The notes beneath the pieces are model-generated. The model worked only from the letters and a program-made list of their open reading frames with translations. It did no database searches and was not told where the DNA came from. A stretch of 42,989 bases of DNA from Leptospiraceae bacterium (GTDB lineage: Bacteria > Spirochaetota > Leptospiria > Leptospirales > Leptonemataceae), in contig JAOACE010000019.1 in the NCBI GenBank assembly GCA_026418015.1, positions 1 through 42,989 on the forward strand, read 5' to 3'. The translations under genes and the position numbers were made by a program. Of the stretch, positions 1 through 8,185 are shown one piece after another (the stretch's first letter is position 1; every line of letters begins with the position of its first letter).

Positions 1-144
1 AACAAGAATTTATCTTATACAAAAAAAGAAACGGGCGTTTGGGAATTACAAACAAATCAAACAAAAGAAAATACGTTATTTTTCTATTCCCAAGAACCTA
101 TCGATTTCGAACTAAAAGAATTACTGATAAAAAAAATCAATTAA
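1..144 (+). CDS. C-terminal tail of an unidentified protein (cut by window start)
   Basis: An open frame runs from base 1 to a TAA at 142-144 and encodes the last 47 residues of a protein, ending in the Lys/Ile-rich tail LLIKKIN. It has the usual AT-rich, Lys/Glu/Asn-rich composition of its neighbours. No domain can be recognised in so short a piece, so I assign no function. Its 3' end overlaps the convergent transketolase stop by 8 bases. Confidence 0.6.
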   Translation, partial: NKNLSYTKKETGVWELQTNQTKENTLFFYSQEPIDFELKELLIKKIN

Positions 145-2146
145 TAGATAACCTTTTTAGAATAAACTTTACAAAATAATCTTTGGTTAGATTAAAATGC
201 TTCATAAGGACATCGCCTGGTGCAGATGCTCCAAAATCTTTTAAACCTAAGACATTTTCTGGTTTTACATATTCATACCAACTTTGAGGATGAGCAGATT
301 CTATTGCAAAACGCAAAGCTGGATCGGTACCTAACAAAGAATCTTTGTATTTTTTGGGTTGATTACGAAATATCTCAAAACAAGGCAACGATACAACCTT
401 TACAAAGTATTTTTTCTTTTCTAATTCTTGGGCAGTCTCTATGGCAATTTCTACATCAGAACCAGAAGATAGAATAACAATAGGATTTGTATTACTATCT
501 TGTGTTTCGTAGATAATGTATCCACCTTTTTCGATATTTTTAAAATTTTTTAGATTATATTGCATCTTGATATTTTGTCGAGATAAAATGAGCGCTGTTG
601 GTGTATGAAGGTTTTTTAGTGCACTTTTCCAAGCAATCAAAACCTCGTGATAATTATAAGGTCGCCAAACATGTAAATTTGGTATTAATCTTAAAGAGGG
701 AAGTTGCTCAATGGGTTGATGGGTAGGTCCATCTTCTCCTAATCCAATACTATCATGTGTAAGGATATAAATTACTCCTAACTTCATCAAAGCAGACATG
801 CGGATTGCATTTCTACCATAATCAGAAAATATCAAAAATGTTCCACCAAATGGTCGAAAACCTCCATGCAAAAATAAGCCATTCATGATAGCAAACATCC
901 CAAATTCTCGTACACCATAATAAATATAGTCTCCATCAAAGTTATTTTGTGTGATATCTTTGGCATGTTCCCATATTGTTAAGTTTGAGTGTGTTAAATC
1001 CGCAGAACCACCAATGAGCTCTGGAAGTTTTGGTTTAATCTTATTCAATACTCTTTGAGAGGTTTTTCGCGTTGCTTCGTTTTTGATTTCTTCGTCTTTT
1101 ATTTTGTGGAACCAATGATCGATATCTTCGGGTAAGATATGATTCATTCTTCTTTCTAATTCTTTTGCTAATTCTGGGTATGCTTTTTGATAGTTTTCGA
1201 ATAATTGATTCCATTCATCTTCGTATTTTTGACCTTTTTCTCGGGCATCAAAAGCATCATAGATTTCTTTTGGAATCTCGAATGGTGGATAAGGCCATTT
1301 TAAGTATTCTTTTGTTTTTTGGCTTTCTTCTGTTCCTAAGGGAGCACCATGAACAGATTCTTTTCCTGCTTTGTTAGGAGAACCATATCCAATAATTGTA
1401 TTACAAATCAATAAACTAGGTTGGGGAGTCTTTTGTGCTTGTTTAATTGCACGAATGATTGCATTTGGATCGTGACCATCAATCGAATCAATTACATGCC
1501 AATTGTATGCTTCGAATCGTTTTTTTGTATCGTCAACAAACCAACCAGAAACATCACCATCGATAGAAATAGAATTATTATCATAGAAGACAATCAGTTT
1601 ATTTAATTGCCATTTTCCTGCAAGCGAAGCTGCCTCGTGAGAAATTCCTTCCATTAGACAACCATCACCAACAAATACATAAGTATAATGATCTATAATC
1701 GGAAAACCTTTTCGATTAAACTGACTTGATAAGATCTTTTCTGCTAATGCCATTCCTACTGCATTCGCAAAACCTTGACCCAAAGGACCAGTGGTTGTTT
1801 CTATTCCTACTGTATGTCCAAATTCTGGATGCCCAGGAGTTTTAGAATGAAGCTGTCGAAAATTTTTAAGATCTTCTATAGAAATATCATAACCAGAAAG
1901 ATGTAAGAGAGCATAGATAAGCATAGATGCATGTCCGTTCGACAATACAAACCTATCGCGATTCCACCACTTGGGGTTTTTTGGATTATGCTTTAGAAAA
2001 TCATTCCATAACACTTCTGCTATATCTGCCATTCCCATTGGTGCACCGGGATGACCAGATTTTGCTTTTTCGATTGCATCAATACTTAGAACTCTGATAG
2101 CATTAGCTAATAATTTTCTCTCTACTTTGGGTTTTACACTCATCAT
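137..2146 (-). CDS. tkt: Transketolase
   Basis: Thiamine-diphosphate enzyme of the non-oxidative pentose phosphate pathway. It moves two-carbon units between sugar phosphates in the cytoplasm. At 669 aa it is full length for the family. The N-terminal domain has SGHPGAPMGMA (about residues 30-40), the substrate-binding LSNGHASML (about 68-76), GPLGQGFANAVGMA and the ThDP/metal motif GDGCLMEG...NN. The middle domain has REFGM, TFLIFSDYGR and the THDSIGLGEDGPTHQP signature, and the C-terminal domain is complete. Two ATGs stand in tandem (2146 and 2143). An AAAGG Shine-Dalgarno lies 8 bases upstream of the first, so I keep the first. It lies downstream of mgsA on the same strand with a 103-base gap and may have its own promoter. 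Confidence 0.95.
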   Translation of the reverse strand: MMSVKPKVERKLLANAIRVLSIDAIEKAKSGHPGAPMGMADIAEVLWNDFLKHNPKNPKWWNRDRFVLSNGHASMLIYALLHLSGYDISIEDLKNFRQLHSKTPGHPEFGHTVGIETTTGPLGQGFANAVGMALAEKILSSQFNRKGFPIIDHYTYVFVGDGCLMEGISHEAASLAGKWQLNKLIVFYDNNSISIDGDVSGWFVDDTKKRFEAYNWHVIDSIDGHDPNAIIRAIKQAQKTPQPSLLICNTIIGYGSPNKAGKESVHGAPLGTEESQKTKEYLKWPYPPFEIPKEIYDAFDAREKGQKYEDEWNQLFENYQKAYPELAKELERRMNHILPEDIDHWFHKIKDEEIKNEATRKTSQRVLNKIKPKLPELIGGSADLTHSNLTIWEHAKDITQNNFDGDYIYYGVREFGMFAIMNGLFLHGGFRPFGGTFLIFSDYGRNAIRMSALMKLGVIYILTHDSIGLGEDGPTHQPIEQLPSLRLIPNLHVWRPYNYHEVLIAWKSALKNLHTPTALILSRQNIKMQYNLKNFKNIEKGGYIIYETQDSNTNPIVILSSGSDVEIAIETAQELEKKKYFVKVVSLPCFEIFRNQPKKYKDSLLGTDPALRFAIESAHPQSWYEYVKPENVLGLKDFGASAPGDVLMKHFNLTKDYFVKFILKRLSIN

Positions 2147-2249
2147 AATTTATGCCTTTATTATTACAAAATCCATTTTTTTTGGTTGATTTATGTAGAC
2201 ATCAATTTTTAGTTTTTTATAATTTGTTTGGTGTTAAAAAATAATCGTA

Positions 2250-2705
2250 TTAATTATTTCGTGGTTGTTTAAAAATCATATATTCTGGGACAATAGGTTC
2301 ATATTCACTTTTGAATAATGGACTAGAAATTAAAAAATCTGCTGTGGAACGATTACATGCAACAGGAATGTTCCAAACCATTGCAATACGAAGCAATGCT
2401 TTAATATCGGGATCATGGGGTTGTGGCTCTAAGGGATCCCAAAAAAAGAACAGTATATCTAATTGTTTTTCTGTTATCATTGCGCCTATTTGTAAATCGC
2501 CACCTAATGGTCCACTTTGCAATTTATAGACTTTTAGTTTGGTGTGTTTTTCTATTATACTTCCCGTAGTTCCTGTTGCATACAGAATATGTTCTGATAG
2601 TGAACCTTCGTTAAACAAAACCCATTCAAGCAAATCCATTTTCTTTTTATCGTGAGCAACCAGAGCAATCCTTTTTTGCTTTGGCATTGTTTTATTTTTA
2701 TCCAT
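2250..2705 (-). CDS. mgsA: Methylglyoxal synthase
   Basis: Converts dihydroxyacetone phosphate to methylglyoxal and phosphate, a bypass of lower glycolysis when phosphate is short. The 151 aa align along their whole length with the E. coli enzyme as I remember it: VAHDKKK with His18 and Lys22, YATGTTG phosphate loop (42-48), SGPLGGD with catalytic Asp70, FFWDPL with Asp90, [10 protein letters not shown] with His97 and Asp100, and WNIPVACN. All catalytic residues are present. It is transcribed divergently from the 4,6-dehydratase gene at 2778. No clear Shine-Dalgarno precedes the ATG and a TTGACA box lies only 29 bases upstream, so the transcript may be very short-leadered or leaderless. The N-terminal six residues could be extra, with a second ATG at codon 7. 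Confidence 0.95.
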   Translation of the reverse strand: MDKNKTMPKQKRIALVAHDKKKMDLLEWVLFNEGSLSEHILYATGTTGSIIEKHTKLKVYKLQSGPLGGDLQIGAMITEKQLDILFFFWDPLEPQPHDPDIKALLRIAMVWNIPVACNRSTADFLISSPLFKSEYEPIVPEYMIFKQPRNN

Positions 2706-2713
2706 AAGGTATA

Positions 2714-2739
2714 CTTATAAAGGGAATTTTTATTGTCAA
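2714..2739 (-). promoter_or_regulatory. Possible mgsA promoter (TTGACA ... TATAAG)
   Basis: On the minus strand a perfect TTGACA (2734-2739) is followed by TATAAG (2714-2719). The 14-base spacing is shorter than the usual 16-18, which weakens the call. If correct, transcription would begin almost at the mgsA start codon, which fits the lack of a Shine-Dalgarno there. Confidence 0.3.
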
Positions 2740-2757
2740 TTGAATCTATTTTCAATT
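2738..2757. promoter_or_regulatory. Inverted repeat in the mgsA / dehydratase divergent region
   Basis: AATTGAA (2738-2744) and TTCAATT (2751-2757) form perfect 7-base arms around a 6-base centre. They sit between two divergent genes and abut the putative mgsA -35 box. It could be an operator, but A/T-only repeats of this size arise easily in such AT-rich DNA. Confidence 0.2.
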
Positions 2758-2777
2758 TTTAGTTATGGAATAAATTT

Positions 2778-3764
2778 ATGAATAAAAAAATTCTTATCAC
2801 TGGTGCTGGTGGTTCTATTGGTTCTGGTCTTGTTAAAAAATTGATTCAACATAACTATCATAATCTAGTTTTACTCGATAATTCTGAATATTTGCTATTT
2901 ACTATTGTACACCAGCTAAACTATCGATATAAATCTTATTTAGCGGATATTCGCGATAAAGAACGCATAAAAGAAATCCTCGAAAAAGAAAAACCGGATA
3001 TTATCTTTCATACAGCTGCATTAAAACACGTACCTTTACTAGAAGAAAATCCACAAGAAGCCATTAAGACAAATGTTTTAGGAACATTAAATTTAGTACA
3101 ACTTGCAAAAGAATATTCGATAAAAAAGTTTATTTTTATTTCTTCGGATAAAGCGATTAAACCAACGAGTATTATGGGAGCATCAAAAAGAATAGGGGAA
3201 ATGATCTGCCAATATTATAAAAAACATACGAATTCGATCTTTGTATCTGTTCGCTTTGGTAATGTTTTAGGAAGTTCTGGAAGTGTAATACCTATTTTTA
3301 AAGAACAGATTGAACGCGGTGGACCAGTAACTGTAACCGATCCCAATATGAAGCGTTTTTTTATGTCTATTGATCAAGCTTGTGAATTATTGATCTCTAC
3401 GATGGAAATAGCCCAACAAGAAGATGACATCTTTTTTCTCAACATGGGAGAACCCATCAACATTTATGAACTCGCTAAATACATGATTCTTTCTTATGGA
3501 AAAATGCCCGAAAAAGATATACAAATCAAAATTACTGGACTGCGTCCAGGCGAAAAACTTTACGAAGAGATCTACGATAAAAAAGACGAATCCATTAAAC
3601 CAACAACCATAGAAGGAATACAAAAAGTCGTTTTAAATGGTGTTCCCGAGAATTTATTCGATATTTTGAATCAATTGTTTTATGCAAAAGATACAGAAAG
3701 TATCAAAAAATACATCAAGCAGTTAATTCCTGATTTTCCTATAAACAATAACAAAAAAAATTGA
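2778..3764 (+). CDS. Short, soluble UDP-sugar 4,6-dehydratase (CapD/FlaA1/WbpM-like)
   Basis: Extended short-chain dehydrogenase/reductase, 328 aa, predicted to remove water from a UDP-sugar such as UDP-GlcNAc to give a 4-keto-6-deoxy sugar for glycan synthesis. The NAD(P)-binding GAGGSIGSG lies at residues 9-17. ADIRD (56-60), HTAALKHVPLLEENP (78-92) and TNVLGT (98-103) are typical of the family. The active-site block holds Ser122/Ser123, then Met133 and Lys137 in MGASKR, so the usual catalytic Tyr is Met, as I recall for WbpM-type enzymes. RFGNVLGSSGSV and the C-terminal TGLRPGEKLYEE confirm the family. It lacks the N-terminal membrane domain of WbpM. The nearest same-strand neighbour is a lipoprotein gene 34 bases downstream; the partner transferases are not adjacent. 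Confidence 0.85.
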   Translation: MNKKILITGAGGSIGSGLVKKLIQHNYHNLVLLDNSEYLLFTIVHQLNYRYKSYLADIRDKERIKEILEKEKPDIIFHTAALKHVPLLEENPQEAIKTNVLGTLNLVQLAKEYSIKKFIFISSDKAIKPTSIMGASKRIGEMICQYYKKHTNSIFVSVRFGNVLGSSGSVIPIFKEQIERGGPVTVTDPNMKRFFMSIDQACELLISTMEIAQQEDDIFFLNMGEPINIYELAKYMILSYGKMPEKDIQIKITGLRPGEKLYEEIYDKKDESIKPTTIEGIQKVVLNGVPENLFDILNQLFYAKDTESIKKYIKQLIPDFPINNNKKN

Positions 3765-3798
3765 CAGAAGAAAATTAACATTATTTTGGAAAATCACC

Positions 3799-4116
3799 AT
3801 GAAAAAAAAATATAGAATATTTTTGTTATTAATAATATTATTAGTTTTTTCGTGTAAAGAAAAGAAAACAGAAGAAACACAAGAATTCCAAGAAATCTGT
3901 AAAAAAGTAGCTCAATGCGATAATCAGTTCAAAAATTTTAGCGATATAGAAAAACATTGTTTAAGTTTTTTTATAAAATTAAAAAATAATAAATCCGAAG
4001 CATTGAATCCCATTATACAGTGCATAAAAAATGCTCCCTGTGATTCGTTAAGCTTTCAATCCTGTACGATTGAATACATGAAAGAATTACAAAATATGAA
4101 GCCAGCAACAAAATAG
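3799..4116 (+). CDS. Small Cys-rich lipoprotein
   Basis: 105 aa. A positively charged start (MKKKYR) and an Ile/Leu-rich core end in LVFSC, a lipobox with Cys19. Ser before the Cys is common in spirochaetal lipoproteins. After acylation the mature chain would have six further cysteines (in CKKVAQC, KHC, IQC, APC and QSC), enough for three disulphides in a small helical domain, so an exported, oxidised location is likely. I recall similar small Cys-rich lipoproteins in Leptospira but cannot name the family with certainty. TGGA 9 bases upstream may serve as ribosome binding site. The stop lies one base from the stop of the convergent glycosyltransferase. Confidence 0.75.
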   Translation: MKKKYRIFLLLIILLVFSCKEKKTEETQEFQEICKKVAQCDNQFKNFSDIEKHCLSFFIKLKNNKSEALNPIIQCIKNAPCDSLSFQSCTIEYMKELQNMKPATK

Positions 4117-4117
4117 T

Positions 4118-5254
4118 TTATCTTTCGTATTTTTGTAAAATTTCTACCATTTTTTTGGCAGAGTTTTTATAATCAAAAAATCGTAGATTTTGATTCTTGA
4201 TTTTTTTCTGGTGTTTTTTGTTGGAATAAAATAGAATTGCATCTTTCCATTCGATTGGATTCATTGGATTTTCTATGTATGTGACACCATCAATCCATCT
4301 TCCTATCTCTTGGAAGATTTCGATCTTGGAAATAATTTGATGTTTTTTAAAATATGCTGCTTCTAATATAGGTAAGCCAAAACCTTCGTAAGTACTAGGA
4401 AATAAAAACAACAAACAATTTTCGTAAAGCCAAAATAATTCATCGACGGAGGGAGCTTCGATAAAAAATATATTTTCTGAACGAAATTGGTTTTTTGACA
4501 ACTGTTGTAGTGTTTCGTTCATCCTCCATCCTGGTTTTCCTGCTATTATTAGTGGAGGTAAGTAGGTATATTCTTTTTTTGCTTCTATATAAGCTCGAAT
4601 GATGGTTTCGAAATTTTTTCGCGGTTCTAATGTTCCTACACTTAAAAAAAACTCATTTCCCAGCGGCATATTTAAAGGCTTTTTTCTATTTATGGGGGGT
4701 TCTATAATTCCTGGATAGATTACATGATAGTTCTTATTTTTAATATCATCAGAATCCTGAAAAATTCTTAAAATTAAGTTTTTGGTGGTTTCTGATAAGC
4801 ACAAAATTTCATCAGCATTGATTAGTGAATTTAATGTAAACAATTTTAAATATTTTTGATTCCAGAACTTCATTGTTTTGGGAGCTACCCAAGCACTTAA
4901 ATCGTGTATGTTTAAAATAGCTGGAATAGCAACCTGATGTTTATATTGATAAGGCAAAAGAAAAAGCGTACTCCAAAAGACATTCGGTGAATATTTTTTT
5001 AAAAGTAATGGAACCTTTCGATGAAACCAAAGAGGACCCAATTTCTGATACAATATTGAAGTTTCGATAGAAATATCAACATCACCCTCCAAAAGATCGA
5101 CATAATCCGGATGGATTTTTTTATTTGTTAAAAAAATCCATTTCCAGTTTTTTTGTTTTGTAAGTTCTAATACTTCTTTTAAGATATGATAAAGATATAC
5201 AGCATTACCAGTTCCAGGATAGGACAATGGTCTTACATCGACTGCAATTTTCAT
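4118..5254 (-). CDS. GT4-family glycosyltransferase
   Basis: 378-aa GT-B-fold retaining glycosyltransferase that would add a sugar from a nucleotide donor to a lipid- or glycan-linked acceptor at the cytoplasmic face. The N-terminal domain starts MKIAVDVRPLSYPGTGNAVYLYHIL, typical of the acceptor domain. YPGI at the domain junction, FFLSVGTLEPRKNFETIIRAY and PPLIIAGKPGW mark the C-terminal Rossmann domain. The donor-binding E-x7-E is present in STYEGFGLPILEAAY. No membrane segment is seen. It is a single minus-strand gene between two plus-strand units, with no visible operon partner and no strong Shine-Dalgarno. The sugar cannot be deduced; a mannosyltransferase is the commonest annotation for this type. 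Confidence 0.88.
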   Translation of the reverse strand: MKIAVDVRPLSYPGTGNAVYLYHILKEVLELTKQKNWKWIFLTNKKIHPDYVDLLEGDVDISIETSILYQKLGPLWFHRKVPLLLKKYSPNVFWSTLFLLPYQYKHQVAIPAILNIHDLSAWVAPKTMKFWNQKYLKLFTLNSLINADEILCLSETTKNLILRIFQDSDDIKNKNYHVIYPGIIEPPINRKKPLNMPLGNEFFLSVGTLEPRKNFETIIRAYIEAKKEYTYLPPLIIAGKPGWRMNETLQQLSKNQFRSENIFFIEAPSVDELFWLYENCLLFLFPSTYEGFGLPILEAAYFKKHQIISKIEIFQEIGRWIDGVTYIENPMNPIEWKDAILFYSNKKHQKKIKNQNLRFFDYKNSAKKMVEILQKYER

Positions 5255-5347
5255 AAAAAAACCAAATTTTTTTGTTTCTTTATCAAGAAAATCAGAATAT
5301 TATGTTGCAAAATAAAAAACCGTTTATTGTTTGTTTTTTTAATAGAT

Positions 5348-6130
5348 ATGAACAACGAAAATAGAAAAAACCATAAAAAAAAAATAGAAAGACCTCTCTT
5401 AGCATTCGAAAATATGGAATTCTTAACAAGCGAAGAAGCAAGGCCAATAAGAATTCTTTCGGAATACTTATATCCTTTAAAAAAATTTAGAGACTTTAAC
5501 ATAACAGATACAATTATATTTTATGGTTCAGCTCGCATACCTGCACCAGAAACCATAGAAGAACACAAGAATTCCAAAATCGTTGAACTTGTAAAATATT
5601 ACGAAGAAGCAAGAGAATTAGCCAAGAGAATTACTCTTTGGTCAAAAAGTGTTGCAATTAAACACAAAAGGCGATTTATTATTTGTAGTGGAGGGGGACC
5701 AGGAATTATGGAAGCATCGAATCGCGGTGCACACGAAGCGGATGGAATTAGCATTGGATTAAATATTGAACTACCCAAAGAACAAATACCTAATCCCTAT
5801 ATAACGCATGAATTAAATTTTGATTTTCATTATTTTTTTACGAGAAAATATTGGTTTTTGTATTATGCCCGTGCTTTGATTGCATTTCCCGGAGGCTATG
5901 GTACATTGGATGAATTGTTCGAAACTTTAACATTGCAACAAACCAAAAATATCAAAAATACAGTTCCTGTTTTTTTGTATGGAAAAGATTTTTGGAATCG
6001 TTTGATCGATTTTGATTTTTTAGTCGAATATGAGTTAATCTCCCCAGAAGATAAAAACCTATTCGAGATTGTAGATTCTGTTGACGAAGCATTCGAAAAA
6101 ATCATACAAAAACTAGAAAAAACATTGTAA
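5348..6130 (+). CDS. LOG-family protein (putative nucleoside 5'-monophosphate phosphoribohydrolase)
   Basis: 260 aa. The family fold is Rossmann-like, and characterised members cleave AMP or modified AMP to base plus ribose 5-phosphate. Here IIFYGSARIPAPET (56-69), CSGGGPGIMEASNRGAHEADG (113-133) and the signature PGGYGTLDELFE (181-192) with Glu189 are intact, so activity is plausible. It is longer than the usual 180-200 aa forms, with a 50-residue N-terminal extension and a helical insert at about 70-105. The frame is open further upstream, but that part reads like translated intergenic DNA and overlaps the divergent glycosyltransferase, so I start at ATG 5348 despite a weak ribosome binding site. 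The stop overlaps the next start by one base (TAATG), implying translational coupling. Confidence 0.85.
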   Translation: MNNENRKNHKKKIERPLLAFENMEFLTSEEARPIRILSEYLYPLKKFRDFNITDTIIFYGSARIPAPETIEEHKNSKIVELVKYYEEARELAKRITLWSKSVAIKHKRRFIICSGGGPGIMEASNRGAHEADGISIGLNIELPKEQIPNPYITHELNFDFHYFFTRKYWFLYYARALIAFPGGYGTLDELFETLTLQQTKNIKNTVPVFLYGKDFWNRLIDFDFLVEYELISPEDKNLFEIVDSVDEAFEKIIQKLEKTL

Positions 6131-8112
6131 TGGCAAAAATACCAGAATTTTTAAACTTAGTAAAAGAATCCGAAGCTTCTATTCGAGGTTCGCAAGTAAC
6201 AGAAAAAGTACATTATACTATTTACAAAAAAATTCAAAGTTTAAGTAATATCTCTTCTATTAGGAATGGTGCTGTTTATACATTAAATATATCGATTAAA
6301 GAATTAGAACCTTTAAACTTACCCAGAACATCGTACTTAAACGTCCTAAAAAACTTAATCAATGATAAACTAATAGCTCAACTAATTATTTTTCATTTTA
6401 TCGAAGAAACCAAAGAACTAAAAATTTCCTCTTGTTATATTTCATTACCTATCACTGTTAGTGAGGACAACACAACTCAACATCTTTATTCAGAAATCCT
6501 TCAATTTTCTATTAAAAGTATTAAAAAATACATAGAAAGTAAGCCTTTTATAACAAAACAAGATTTACTCAAAGATTTTGAATTAGACATAAAATCTTTA
6601 CACAAACCTCCTATTGATAAATTACCAAATACATTATATGATCCAACTTTTTATATTGTTCCTTCGATATTTGACATCAATCCAGAACCCGAAGTCTTAA
6701 CTACTATAAAAAAAGATCTAAGAAATGAACTTATAAGGCAAAAAATTTTCATCGAATTGTTTGAATATGGATTAATGCCTTATCGAGAAGAAGAAATCCC
6801 GATTCGTTTCGAATCCGCGGATGAATTCATGCGAAGTAAAGTAATACAAAAATATAAAAGTGAACCTAATGTTAAAATCGAAATAGACGCTATTTTACTC
6901 GAAGAATCTGCTTATTATATGGATCCTTTTGCTCAAAAAACAACAGAATTTTCGAAAAAATTGGCGGAGTCATTAAAAAAACAAATGCTTTCAAAAAGTA
7001 ATACTGTAAGGTTTGCAGGGATGCTTCCGGTAGAAATTGTGATAAGTACTGCAGAAATTACTAACAATATTTATCAAAATCAATATAAAAACGAATTATA
7101 CAAGCAAATCCAGTTTTATTTAGATAAATTAAAATCCTTAGCACATCAAGAAATAGAAGAAGTGGTAATGTATATTTATCAAGATGATTTAGAGCAAATC
7201 AACCCCAAAGTAATAGAAACATTAAAAAACTCCAACGAAGTGATGTATTTAAAATGGAATTTAAAAAACGACATTGTTCACATTTTTGCTTATAAAGAAT
7301 CTGAAATTTTTCATAAGATTGTTTCGCAATTATTAGAACGAGTACGCATCGAACATTGGAAAATCTTAGCTTTAAAGTTCTTGATTGAACAATACGAACA
7401 TGAATACCCAAATCTTTTTGAAGATCGTGATTTTCGCGAATCTTATGGTAGGTTGCTTCGAAAGGTTTACATTGATTATATGCCTTGGTATTTTAAGATT
7501 TTGATTTATATTAACTTTCCTTTTTTTCAAGATGTTGCATTTCGCATAGCAAAAGAAAAAATTCTACAAGAACAAAAAATATTAGAAGAAAAAAATAATC
7601 AAAAACTAGAAGAAAAAAAACAACAAGAAATCCAAGAGAAAAAAGAAAAATTATCCAAAGCAAAGGATATTGATACTTTAATACGAATTATGGACAAAGT
7701 GCAACAATATTTTTCCCAAGGAAAAATTCCTTTTATCAACCAAATTTTATTAGAATTTCCTGGTTGGGAAGAAAAGGATTTTCTCGAATATTTAAAAAAA
7801 CAAAACTTTGTATTATTTCCCATCAAAAACGAAAAAGTTATCCTATACCCAAAAAACTTTAACTGGAAGATCTATGCAAAAAGACTAGAACAAACGATTA
7901 GTCAAAATTTAAACCAAATCAATCAAAACCCACAAATTGAACAAAATAAATTAGAACTAGTGAAAATTCGTTCTTTTATTGACTCTCAACAAAAAGGAAA
8001 TAATGTAATAGAACCTACGGAAGATCCTTATTCTAAGCTCAGTAAAATTATCAGTAAAGAAAAACAAGGAAAAAATATCCCCGAAGATTTGCCCGATGAA
8101 ATTGAAATTTAA
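6130..8112 (+). CDS. Unknown 660-aa protein with a C-terminal coiled coil
   Basis: I do not recognise this protein. It has no signal peptide or membrane segment and should be cytoplasmic. Residues 1-460 look mixed alpha/beta. A hydrophobic aromatic stretch around 445-465 (YMPWYFKILIYINFPFF) is followed by a strongly charged Glu/Lys/Gln helix (about 472-516, repeats of LEEK/QEKK) that should form a coiled coil. A second small folded region (about 517-590) contains PGWEEKDFLEYLKKQNFVLFP, which resembles a helix-turn-helix-sized unit. The tail is polar. The start overlaps the LOG gene stop by one base, and the RsbW-like ATPase follows after 73 bases, so a shared task is likely. Composition matches the neighbours. 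Confidence 0.75.
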   Translation: MAKIPEFLNLVKESEASIRGSQVTEKVHYTIYKKIQSLSNISSIRNGAVYTLNISIKELEPLNLPRTSYLNVLKNLINDKLIAQLIIFHFIEETKELKISSCYISLPITVSEDNTTQHLYSEILQFSIKSIKKYIESKPFITKQDLLKDFELDIKSLHKPPIDKLPNTLYDPTFYIVPSIFDINPEPEVLTTIKKDLRNELIRQKIFIELFEYGLMPYREEEIPIRFESADEFMRSKVIQKYKSEPNVKIEIDAILLEESAYYMDPFAQKTTEFSKKLAESLKKQMLSKSNTVRFAGMLPVEIVISTAEITNNIYQNQYKNELYKQIQFYLDKLKSLAHQEIEEVVMYIYQDDLEQINPKVIETLKNSNEVMYLKWNLKNDIVHIFAYKESEIFHKIVSQLLERVRIEHWKILALKFLIEQYEHEYPNLFEDRDFRESYGRLLRKVYIDYMPWYFKILIYINFPFFQDVAFRIAKEKILQEQKILEEKNNQKLEEKKQQEIQEKKEKLSKAKDIDTLIRIMDKVQQYFSQGKIPFINQILLEFPGWEEKDFLEYLKKQNFVLFPIKNEKVILYPKNFNWKIYAKRLEQTISQNLNQINQNPQIEQNKLELVKIRSFIDSQQKGNNVIEPTEDPYSKLSKIISKEKQGKNIPEDLPDEIEI

Positions 8113-8185
8113 TTTTCCCAAAGCAAATTAAAATTGACATAATTCTTGATTTTTTTTTACGTAATTCAATGGGGGTTTAAAGTCT

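Noticed and set aside
2170-2215. Possible terminator hairpin between mgsA and tkt
   Set aside because: The best stem is 5 bases (TTGAT/ATCAA) with a 10-base loop and would face the plus strand, where no gene ends.
3761-3798. TTGACA at the end of the dehydratase gene as a lipoprotein promoter
   Set aside because: It overlaps the stop codon and has no -10 box at suitable spacing; read-through from the dehydratase gene is enough to explain expression.
5186-5347. Upstream extension of the LOG protein to 5186
   Set aside because: It overlaps the divergent glycosyltransferase start and reads like translated intergenic A/T sequence (Phe/Ile/Lys-rich, no similarity).
8134-8163. TTGACA upstream of the RsbW-like gene as a promoter
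   Set aside because: The -35 box is perfect, but no acceptable -10 box lies 16-18 bases downstream, only T-rich sequence and TACGTA. It was not annotated.
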